Shown: in pieces, positions 1 to 7,151 of the stretch | Layout of the letters: each line of letters starts with the position of its first letter | Numbering within the stretch: position 1 is the first letter of the stretch | NCBI GenBank assembly: GCA_900128395.1 | Contig: LT649737.1 | Coordinates: 1 to 14,953 of the forward strand | Length of the DNA: 14,953 nt | Source: Stramenopiles sp. TOSAG23-2 | Lineage: Eukaryota; Sar | Direction of reading: 5' to 3' | Made by a program: the position numbers and the translations under genes | Notes under the pieces: generated by a model | Seen by the model: the letters and a program-made list of their open reading frames with translations, nothing else | Told to the model about the DNA's origin: nothing | The model's database searches: none

Positions 1-233
1 ATGTTTTTCCTTTGTTTTCATGTAATGAAATGAAAAATCCATCATCATAACAATGTTTTAGTATAATTTAGGTTGAAAATGTTGATTTTAATGAAATTGG
101 ATGGAAAATATGCGCAATCCCATTGTTTTAGTGCTAGCTAGTGTTATTTATAGTACAAAGTAAATCTCAATTATATACTGCTGTACAATATATATCTACG
201 CCACATTTTTGTTTTTATTTGTAACATTTTACT
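1..233. other. Non-coding stretch at left window edge
   Basis: I see no supportable gene here. The sequence is AT-rich and lies downstream of the stop codon of the minus-strand gene that follows, so part of it is presumably that gene's 3' untranslated region and terminator. A minus-strand frame from an ATG at 46-48 stays open to the window edge for 16 codons, which is too short to call. Confidence 0.5.
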
Positions 234-929
234 TCAACCTTTCCAACCATTCTTCTTTGCAATAGCAAACCTATTTTCCCAATCTTTACAATTATATTTG
301 TTAGCATCAGTACACGGATTTCCCTCGATGCAACTACAACCTTCAACTCGTTCTACGTTCGTGCTACTGATAGTGACATTACTATCAGCAGCTATACGAG
401 CTCTCACTTTCTCCATATCTTTTTGATATTGGTCTGGATTTTCATAAACAACAACAGTATATGACCGCGGTTCATCTTCATATGTATACATCTGATCAAA
501 TGCTTCCTTACCATCTTCCAATGTTATTTTTGGTTGGAAAGGAATAGGTAAATCACTCATTTCTAGTTTATGCATGGCTTCTAATGTCATGTTATTTAAA
601 AGTGCTAGTTTACATCCGGGCATTACGTCGCTTAGACAATAATCTTCATCAATTTTCTCTACATTTATCTTACCATTCTCTATTGGAAATAACTCTTGAT
701 ATTGCTGGTAAATCATTTTCACTTTGCCAGTATCTACCCTTCTAGCAATCTCGGCCAGCCTCTCTGTTTCCTTCTCAATAATTCCATAACCTTCCGCTAA
801 CTTTTGCCGTAATCTTGCTACTTCAGCTTGATAATCTTTTATATCGTCTATTTTAATCTTCGTAGAGTTTTTTATTTCTTCAGTTATTACAATATTGATA
901 CTTTGCGGTACAGACACGCCGCTCCCCAT
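234..929 (-). CDS. Small N-myristoylation-type protein with C-terminal four-Cys motif, function unknown
   Basis: I do not recognise this 231-residue protein. It begins MGSGVSVP; Gly2 with Ser at position 6 fits the N-myristoyltransferase consensus, so membrane anchoring by a lipid is a reasonable inference. Residues 30-65 are charged and heptad-like, a probable short coiled coil. The middle (about 75-180) is acidic and mixed, with no transmembrane segment and no asparagine run, unlike most neighbours. The C-terminus carries Cys198, Cys200, Cys206 and Cys214 (C-x-C-x5-C-x7-C), then a conserved-looking block ending NGWKG. The cysteine cluster could bind zinc or form disulfides. The start is chosen because the ATG is the first in frame and gives the myristoylation signal; the stop is TGA. 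The gene is divergent from the coiled-coil gene at 1417. The real-gene call is firm from length and composition; the function is open. Confidence 0.8.
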   Translation of the reverse strand: MGSGVSVPQSINIVITEEIKNSTKIKIDDIKDYQAEVARLRQKLAEGYGIIEKETERLAEIARRVDTGKVKMIYQQYQELFPIENGKINVEKIDEDYCLSDVMPGCKLALLNNMTLEAMHKLEMSDLPIPFQPKITLEDGKEAFDQMYTYEDEPRSYTVVVYENPDQYQKDMEKVRARIAADSNVTISSTNVERVEGCSCIEGNPCTDANKYNCKDWENRFAIAKKNGWKG

Positions 930-1416
930 ATGGTTATTTTATTGTGTTATATATTATTTGATATTGTACTGTGTGTGTATATATATCTATATATCTAGAT
1001 GAACGTATTGTTATTCTAATATCTATCTATTTATCTACCTATCTATCTATCTATATATTATATAACGTATCCCACAATCCTGGCAATAGTTGTATAGTAC
1101 TAATAATAATTGATAAAAGTTACCAGGTACAAGTTGTTGTTTATAAGCTGGTAAGCCAGTAAGCTTACTACTGTAAATAAAAACACTGTGATGATGGAAG
1201 CACTAACAGGCGCACAGCACCTAGAAAATAATCCATAAAAAAATACATATTATTAATCCAGGTAAATACCAACATCATCATAATTAGAAAATGCAAATGT
1301 AAAATTCATCTCATATATAAGATTATTAAAGGGATGGACCAAGAAAAATAAAAATCCATAAGCTTATAGAATATTATCCATTACGAACATCATCGAAAAT
1401 CATACGACGAAAGAAA
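930..1416. promoter_or_regulatory. Divergent intergenic region with microsatellite and palindrome
   Basis: This 487-bp spacer lies between two divergently transcribed genes and so must hold both promoters and both 5' leaders. It contains alternating TG/TA sequence near 970-990, an imperfect ATCT microsatellite (1021-1055), a perfect 12-bp palindrome AGTAAGCTTACT (1158-1169) and an adjacent CTGG-TAAG-CCAG inverted repeat. A 63-codon frame across the microsatellite is simple-sequence noise. No TATA box or other core element can be picked out against the AT-rich background. Confidence 0.5.
1021..1055. repeat. Imperfect (ATCT)n microsatellite
   Basis: Tetranucleotide ATCT units repeat across this stretch with a few single-base interruptions (TTAT, ACCT). 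Confidence 0.9.
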
Positions 1417-2622
1417 ATGTATCGATTGAATAAAAGGGGAGGATATTCTCCAAGGAATAGCAATCGAAGAAATAGGGCTAATAGAGGAAGTGAAGGTAGG
1501 ATGAATAATAATAGTGTCAACTCGGAAGCTATGTTTTATCAACAATATTTATCATCTTTACAAATGAAAAGAGCTAATTTAAAACAAAAACGAAAAGAAA
1601 TTTCAAGGCAAAAAGATGTATTAAATGGTGTGGACCGCAGTGAAATGTATACTGGACGCAATAGCAATGAACTGCTGAGTATTGATACGAAAATGGAAAG
1701 GCCGATTATTTTTAATAGTAGCAACGGTAAACCGGAATATATATCACCAAAGAAATATTTATTAAATTACCAAAGTGCCGAGCCGGTTAATAGTAATAAT
1801 GATAATAATAACAACATAATAAATAGAATGTCATCATCATCATCACAGTCCACAGCAACTGTATCATCGTCAAAATACACAACGACCGAGAATAAAGATT
1901 ACATTATTGAAAATTTAAAGAGACAACTTGAAAAAGAAAAAGAAATCACGGCTTTAATGCGTACATCATTGATTGAAGTTCAAAATCAGAAACTTGAATT
2001 AGAAAATAATAGTCAACAAAGTCGAGATCAACTCAAATCTACGCTACGCGTTGCTGAAGCGAAAGTTAATGGATTTGAAACCATTTTAGATGAAAATAGA
2101 CAACTTAAATTAGAAATATCGAATCAGCAAACCTTAATTGAAAAACTATATTCACAGTTAAGAAAGAACGCTGAAGCAAAAGGAACTCATGAGGGGCAAC
2201 TTAAAGTAAATCAATACAATAATATTCGAATGTTAAAAACATTTGAAATTGAAAACGCTAATTTAAAGCAATTGTTGGAAGTTGCAACACAAGAGAAATT
2301 GGAAGCACAAAACCAGGCAGATTTGGATCGACAAGATTTACTAGATTCTCGTGATATTATTGTTTCTTTAAGAGACGCAGTGAAAGAAGCACAAAAGTTA
2401 AACAACAATAATAATAATAAAAAGGTTAAACTTAATAACAAAGATAGTAATTATAAAATGTTAGATGCAGAGAATACAAAATTGAACAATGAAAATAATA
2501 AATTGCGTAATGAACTTCAAATGTTAGAGATAGAGCAAATGAAATTGTTAGAAGATGCGCAAAAAGACGCGGTTACAATAAAAAATTATCAAAATCAAGA
2601 AAGACATTCATTTTTGAATTAA
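1417..2622 (+). CDS. Coiled-coil protein, function unknown
   Basis: A 401-residue protein that I cannot assign to a family. The N-terminus (1-35) is rich in Arg, Asn, Gly and Ser, resembling a disordered basic tail. Residues 36-70 form a first charged helix. The segment 71-160 is low complexity, with Asn and Ser runs at about 126-152. From about 161 to 327 the sequence is a long parallel-type coiled coil, with regular Leu/Ile and abundant Glu, Lys and Gln. A short Asn/Lys-rich break (329-345) is followed by a second coiled coil at about 346-390. There is no signal peptide, membrane segment or enzymatic motif. Such architecture suits a cytoskeletal, centrosomal or scaffold role, but that is inference only. 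The start is the first in-frame ATG in an A-rich context (GAAAATG). The gene converges with the TBC gene, leaving only 111 bp between the two stop codons. Confidence 0.85.
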   Translation: MYRLNKRGGYSPRNSNRRNRANRGSEGRMNNNSVNSEAMFYQQYLSSLQMKRANLKQKRKEISRQKDVLNGVDRSEMYTGRNSNELLSIDTKMERPIIFNSSNGKPEYISPKKYLLNYQSAEPVNSNNDNNNNIINRMSSSSSQSTATVSSSKYTTTENKDYIIENLKRQLEKEKEITALMRTSLIEVQNQKLELENNSQQSRDQLKSTLRVAEAKVNGFETILDENRQLKLEISNQQTLIEKLYSQLRKNAEAKGTHEGQLKVNQYNNIRMLKTFEIENANLKQLLEVATQEKLEAQNQADLDRQDLLDSRDIIVSLRDAVKEAQKLNNNNNNKKVKLNNKDSNYKMLDAENTKLNNENNKLRNELQMLEIEQMKLLEDAQKDAVTIKNYQNQERHSFLN

Positions 2623-2733
2623 AAAATACGCACACACACATAATATTATATATTATTAATACATATTTTATAAAATATGTATGATACCACATACACACAA
2701 CATGTAATTTTTTTAACGATCTATCTCCAATCT

Positions 2734-5018
2734 CTACATCAACGGACAGCTACCTTCGAGAGCTGTACCTGAACATGAACCTCGTTTTTGTTGTGGAGAG
2801 GACGGATTCTTTAGCGATTTTATTGATTTTAATGTAGGCAGATCACTAGCATTCATATCATCACCTACACTACTGCCACCGACTTTCTCGTTATTGTTAT
2901 CGCGTTTTATATCATTTAGATTCAAAATATCTACATTAAGCGCCTTCTCATTTGCAGGCGATGGAAAAGTTGAGGGAGAATACTCCCGTGGAGGTTTTCT
3001 AACTCGTTGAGGGGTACTATATGCAGCATCGTATTCCTTTCTTGACCATCCCGTGCATCCAACTCTACTAAGAAAATTATCAAATGCCCCAACCATTTCC
3101 TCCTCTTCTTTCTCATAAATTGAATTAATAGGTTTTTCAATGCAGATCATAACAGATGTATGGACTCGCATCACTTGCTTAAATTCAATCAACGACAGGC
3201 AATCAGTTTCATCCATGTGAAAAAGACTTCGTACAATACCAGAATCCACTCTATCTCTAACCAAATGCACGGACGCTGGAATTCCATACCAATCTTCTGA
3301 TAATTTCAATAAAGCTGCATATATTGATAATGCCATTTCCTTGTCAACAACATTGTATCCTAATTCTGTTGAATACCTGGCATACATTAAAAAGCATGTA
3401 TTTAATTTTTGTTCACCACTTAATGTAGAGACTAAGATACAGCTGCATAGCAATTCTTTATTACTTAAGACACTCTTACTGCCCCTATCCATCACTGAAA
3501 ACAAATGACTGGCAAACGAATGGGCTATTTCTAACTGTGGATTTGGCATACTACATTGCACATCGCTATTATTATTTTTGTAATTTCTATTAATTTCATT
3601 ATTTGGATTGTTATTATCATTATCCTCATTAAATGCATGAACAGTGGCCTTAACAAATAGTTCTTGAAATTGTACTAAATTTGATTTTGTTGAAAATGAT
3701 GAAGCTAATTTAATTTTTTTCTCAGGTGAATCTAATTGGCTATTATTTGATTTTTCCTCTTCATTGCCGTTGGTACCATTATTAATTGATATTTCTACAT
3801 CAGCTACATCATCTATTAGTTCATAATGTAAATTATCTAAACGTTTCGAATTTAAAAATTGCATATCAATCGTTGTTTTCCTTGATTGAATAACGTTAAG
3901 TTCTGCACGCCTCACTTTTAATACATAATTTTCATGTATACTCCTGAACCAATGTTTATCAATTTTTGGCAAAGACTCATCCTTCCACGGAAACGTTCCA
4001 TTATTATCTTGTGAATTTAATTGAATTACTTTGTCTTTAATAGACCGAACAAATGTAATACCACTATCTAATAAAATATCATTACTACGTTCTTTTGTAG
4101 TAGTATTGCTTTTGGTTTTTTCTTCTTCTATAAGAATCTTACCATAATGAAGCAATAAACGCAATGACATTTCATGCAAACGATATGTAACTTTATAATT
4201 ATTATTAGTATGATCACTTGATTTCTTTTTATTTATACCAGATAATAAATGTTTCCATGCAAGTATAGTAACATCAGGTTGCATTGCATGTACAAATAAT
4301 GGCAACATCCATTGAAAAACAAATAAATTTAAAACGGTCTCATACGAAGATCCCATGTATATTTCTATTTCTGGCGCATATTTACGAACTATATGTTGAA
4401 AAATTAAACATTCTTCCATACCAGCTTTTTTGAAAAAATTACTTGGCAATTTAGTGGTTAAAATGTTTAAAAACCAGAATGTTTCTTTCTTTGTAAGATA
4501 TTCTAAACATAAAGCAGTTAAAAAATTCATTCCTTGAACATACCCAATACTACGATTATGCACTGCATATGCTAATAAAACTTCACGCATATCTCCCCTT
4601 TTTTGACCAGTATTACTATCTTTCAACATGTTACCAAATGAGCGATTTAAATCTACATCTACTTGAGCGCATTCCTTCGTTGACAATACTCTGATAATCT
4701 GTGGGTTAAATTCTTCATATTCTTTTGAATTTAAAAAGTCTTGAACCAATGATACTAAATTTTCATAATAATCCTTATCATATTTTCCCCCTTCTTGAAG
4801 TGCCATACGGCTCATCCATTCTGTATTAACTTTATTATTTTTGGTGCTACTACTATCATAACCCTTGTTATTATCATATTCTTGATGATGCTGTTGTTGT
4901 TGCCCTTGTTGCATGGAATTATTATTATTATCATTTCGTATTATCGTTGGAATATTATTTTCATTACTAGTATCACTCTTAATTTCTTCTTTTAAAAATG
5001 TAATCTTTCGAGCTATTC

Positions 5019-5049
<31 letters not shown>

Positions 5050-5139
5050 TACTTGGCTATCATTTTTTTTATCCTTATATGTTATGTTTGATGAGATACT
5101 TTCATTTCCCTCATCAGCTGTTGATTCCATTTCATCCAT
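2734..5139 (-). CDS. TBC-domain Rab GTPase-activating protein with C-terminal CaaX-like box
   Basis: The 801-residue product is a predicted Rab GAP, which speeds GTP hydrolysis by Rab GTPases in membrane traffic. Residues 1-105 are low complexity (nine Asn at 32-40, Gln/His run near 77-86). The TBC domain spans about 106-340. It shows the arginine-finger motif with Asp163 and Arg166 (context VDVDLNRSF) and the glutamine finger Tyr200-Val201-Gln202 (context GYVQGMNFL), so both catalytic residues are present. Residues 545-662 resemble the degenerate EF-hand region that follows TBC in the TBC1D8/TBC1D9 group; loop positions are poor (Asp550...Glu561; Asp643...Glu652), so calcium binding is doubtful. 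No GRAM domain precedes the TBC domain. The tail 710-801 is disordered, rich in Ser, Pro and Asn, and ends Cys798-Pro-Leu-Met, which fits a CaaX prenylation box. The stop is TAG. The domain call is firm; the exact subfamily and target Rab are not. Confidence 0.9.
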
Positions 5140-5163
5140 TTTAAATATTGAAAGGATATTAGG

Positions 5164-5175
5164 TATAGTCGTCTA
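5164..5175 (-). repeat. TAGACGACT motif, inverted copy (left arm of 12-bp inverted repeat)
   Basis: The sequence TATAGTCGTCTA here is the exact reverse complement of TAGACGACTATA at 5325-5336. The pair are 12-bp arms spanning 173 bp. This copy lies 25-36 bp upstream of the TBC start codon, probably in its leader or core promoter. Confidence 0.75.
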
Positions 5176-5202
5176 TATATATAACTGTTATCAAAGCATA
5201 CG

Positions 5203-5228
5203 TCTCTCTCTCTCTCTCTCTCTCTCTC
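5203..5228. repeat. (TC)13 microsatellite
   Basis: Thirteen perfect TC units. Read on the TBC coding strand this is a GA tract roughly 65-90 bp before the start codon. Confidence 0.95.
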
Positions 5229-5324
5229 CCCATTATCTTTTAATCTTATATTTTTAGTAATAATAAAAGTGAAAATATATATACCAGTATGTATATAATA
5301 CTACTACACGATTGTTGAGAATAG

Positions 5325-5343
5325 TAGACGACTATAGACGACT
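5325..5343 (+). repeat. Tandem pair of TAGACGACT motifs
   Basis: Two copies of TAGACGACT lie one base apart (5325-5333 and 5335-5343), a 10-bp period close to one helical turn. The second is followed by C, giving TAGACGACTC, which is also found at 5450-5459. The 11-mer TATAGACGACT at 5333-5343 recurs at 6951-6961. Confidence 0.8.
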
Positions 5344-5348
5344 CTAGA

Positions 5349-5363
5349 CTACCACGGTGGTAG
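5349..5363. repeat. Inverted repeat CTACCAC-G-GTGGTAG
   Basis: Perfect 7-bp arms around a single G, lying 5 bp after a TAGACGACTC motif. The same arrangement recurs at 5450-5477. Such a tight palindrome could be a dimeric protein-binding site, by inference. Confidence 0.7.
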
Positions 5364-5449
5364 GTGAAAGATATACTATATACAAAATAAAAAGTTGTCG
5401 ATAATATTTTATTATATTTATAATAATATGGCCATAGCACTAGTTATAA

Positions 5450-5481
5450 TAGACGACTCCAATTACCACCAGTGGTATACC
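5450..5481 (+). repeat. Second composite: TAGACGACTC followed by TACCAC-CA-GTGGTA
   Basis: A TAGACGACTC motif (5450-5459) is followed after four bases by TACCAC (5464-5469), CA, and GTGGTA (5472-5477), and then by the overlapping palindrome GGTATACC (5474-5481). The order and spacing match the composite at 5335-5363. Confidence 0.7.
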
Positions 5482-5634
5482 ATATTTTTTGTAAATTTAA
5501 CAAAAGATATTCATCAAGAAAAAGATTCCTTTACCTTCTCGTCAAAAGGTGCAAAGATCCAAAATCCCACATTTTACATTTTGGGGACAATTTTGAAATT
5601 TCCGTATATTTTAATATACTACTGTATTATACCC

Positions 5635-5654
5635 TAGCTACGAGGCCGTAGCTA
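5635..5654. repeat. Inverted repeat TAGCTACG-AGGC-CGTAGCTA
   Basis: Perfect 8-bp arms with a 4-base centre, about 250 bp upstream of the ALKBH6-like start codon. It is one of the few GC-containing sites in the spacer. Confidence 0.65.
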
Positions 5655-5902
5655 TAAACCAATAAACCAACCTTCCAGCCATCCCATTTTATTAATTTCA
5701 CATCATTTTAATTTCTCTCCTCACCCCAAAAAAGAGATTGATTTGTGATTTCACACACATCATTTCTTTGTTTTTTGTATTATTATATATATTTAGAATG
5801 TATTTGATGCGTGTAGCTTATGTGTGAAAGTGTGAATGTGGTTTGTAAGATTGGGAAACAAAAAAATCCAAATGTAAAACGACTAATAAATTAACAATAA
5901 TA

Positions 5903-6910
5903 ATGGCGTCAATGATAGATTTTAAACAATTGATGAAAGAGGAACGTGAACGGTTTAAACAACAAACGAAAAAAAATGCCACCACATTAACAAAAAATGA
6001 TAATAATAATAAAGATGCAATAACTACTCAACTTACTCAAGATTTAATAAAGGAAATAAATAAAAAATATGATAGTCTTGAAATAAAGGAGTTGAAAATT
6101 AACGAAAAGCATGAACATAAAACCATAAAAGATTTTGAAATTAAACATAACATTTTAAAAAATAGTATCTATTATGTTCCAGACGTTTTAACGGAGGATA
6201 GTTATAATATCATTAATACCATCATCAATACATCAACCGAAAAATGTTGGACACAATTAAAAACCAGAAAACTTCAAATATGGGGTGGACATGTTGGACT
6301 TGATAAAGAAGGATCAGCAGTGCCAAATTATTTATCAGATTTATCAACATTATTGAATAGTCATTTTAAAATATTTAATGAATCAAGCACGAATAATCAT
6401 AATAATAGTAATAATACTACAATTACTAGTAGTAACTTTAAGAATGATGAGGAGGATGATATTTATATGAAGATGAATAATAATAATAACAAGAATGAAA
6501 CTCCCAATCACTATCTAATTAATAATTATTTTCCGGGAGAAGGTATTTTGCCACATCAAGATGGGCCAAGTTATTTACCTAAAGTTGTTATTTTAAGTTT
6601 GCAAGAAAGTTGTGTATTTTCATTTTATAAATACATAGAAGGAAATAGCAATGAAAGGCGTGATCAACCACCAGTTGCATCATTATGTTTAAAACCTAAT
6701 AGTTTACTTTTTTTTACAAACGATGCATATCATAAATATTTACATAGTATTGCAGCTGTTGTTGAAGATGTTATCGATAGTGAAGCTTGTGGTATGACAT
6801 TGAATAAAGAAGAAGCAAATGTTGTCACTGATGAAAAAATATGTAGAATCAATAGTCGTATATCCTGTACAATTCGGAAAGTCTTTTGGCAAAAGGAAAA
6901 TATTCTGTAA
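5903..6910 (+). CDS. ALKBH6: ALKBH6-like Fe(II)/2-oxoglutarate dioxygenase
   Basis: The 335-residue protein matches the AlkB homologue 6 family, non-haem iron oxygenases expected to oxidise methylated nucleic acid using 2-oxoglutarate. The catalytic core runs from about 88 to 330. Iron ligands are His218 and Asp220 (context LPHQDGPSY, typical of ALKBH6) and the distal His281 (YLHSIAA). Arg319 and Arg325 give the R-x5-R motif that binds 2-oxoglutarate and substrate (SRISCTIRKV). All key residues are intact, so it should be active. Compared with the roughly 238-residue human protein there is an 85-residue N-terminal extension of charged helix (DFKQLMKEERERFKQ) and an Asn-rich insertion at about 160-202 between the substrate-recognition region and the iron site. 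The insertion looks like a surface loop. The start ATG lies in an AATAATAATGG context. The gene is divergent from the TBC gene and 241 bp upstream of the helicase gene on the same strand. Confidence 0.87.
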   Translation: MASMIDFKQLMKEERERFKQQTKKNATTLTKNDNNNKDAITTQLTQDLIKEINKKYDSLEIKELKINEKHEHKTIKDFEIKHNILKNSIYYVPDVLTEDSYNIINTIINTSTEKCWTQLKTRKLQIWGGHVGLDKEGSAVPNYLSDLSTLLNSHFKIFNESSTNNHNNSNNTTITSSNFKNDEEDDIYMKMNNNNNKNETPNHYLINNYFPGEGILPHQDGPSYLPKVVILSLQESCVFSFYKYIEGNSNERRDQPPVASLCLKPNSLLFFTNDAYHKYLHSIAAVVEDVIDSEACGMTLNKEEANVVTDEKICRINSRISCTIRKVFWQKENIL

Positions 6911-6950
6911 TACTGCGAAATGTGTGTTAAAAAAATATTTATAACACGTT

Positions 6951-6976
6951 TATAGACGACTAATGTATAGCTATAC
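6951..6976 (+). repeat. Fifth TAGACGACT motif plus 12-bp palindrome
   Basis: The 11-mer TATAGACGACT (6951-6961) repeats that at 5333-5343. Four bases later is the perfect palindrome GTATAGCTATAC (6965-6976). Both lie in the 241-bp spacer between ALKBH6 and the helicase gene, about 190 bp before the helicase start codon. Confidence 0.7.
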
Positions 6977-7116
6977 CTGCGATATAAAAATAATACACAT
7001 CATTATTATTTTTACTTTATTATTATCTCACAACTTTCAAAAATTATTAGTCTATTTAATAATAATATATTGAATGAGACTAAATCAATTTCAAATTAAA
7101 TTGGAAAGACACATAA

Positions 7117-7141
7117 ACACACACACACACACACACACACA
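7117..7141. repeat. (AC)12 microsatellite in helicase leader
   Basis: Twelve AC units end 10 bp before the chosen ATG at 7152. An in-frame upstream ATG at 7074 would translate this tract as alternating Thr-His, which is unlike any helicase N-terminus. The tract is better read as 5' untranslated sequence. Confidence 0.9.
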
Positions 7142-7151
7142 TACAATAAAG

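Larger units (their letters stand above)
5140..5902. promoter_or_regulatory. Divergent intergenic region TBC / ALKBH6 rich in short repeats
   Basis: This 763-bp spacer separates two divergent genes and should contain both promoters. Short repeats cluster in it: four copies of TAGACGACT (one inverted, three direct), a (TC)13 microsatellite, two GTGGTA/TACCAC palindromes each placed just after a TAGACGACTC copy, an 8-bp inverted repeat at 5635-5654, and CCAAAAT/ATTTTGG arms at 5559-5565 and 5578-5584. A CCAAT pentamer occurs near 5658. A plus-strand frame of about 70 codons from 5428 runs through the repeats and is not credible as a gene. Regulatory function is inferred from position and repetition only. 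Confidence 0.55.

Noticed and set aside
1-48. Possible 5' end of a minus-strand gene running off the window
   Set aside because: Only 16 open codons, no recognisable motif.
1093-1103. 11-mer TATAGTACTAA shared with 14910-14920, and TAGCTATA octamers at 5649, 6968 and 14906
   Set aside because: Very AT-rich short words; the number seen is not far enough from chance in this composition to claim a repeat family.
971-1162. 63-codon plus-strand frame
   Set aside because: Encoded mainly by the ATCT/TATA simple repeat; Tyr/Ile/Ser periodicity is a by-product.
1187-1260. GTGATGA box C-like sequence suggesting a C/D snoRNA
   Set aside because: No CTGA box D follows at a suitable distance and there is no terminal stem.
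4795-5257. Two hydrophobic plus-strand frames that look like membrane proteins
   Set aside because: They are antisense to the TBC gene; runs of Leu/Ile are the reverse complement of its Asn codons.
5428-5637. Plus-strand frame of about 70 codons in the TBC/ALKBH6 spacer
   Set aside because: It runs through the repeated motifs and palindromes, has hydrophobic A/T-driven composition and no recognisable domain.
7074-7151. Upstream ATG extending the helicase by 26 residues
   Set aside because: The extension translates the (AC)n microsatellite as Thr-His repeats, while the ATG at 7152 opens with the family-typical FWKPG motif.
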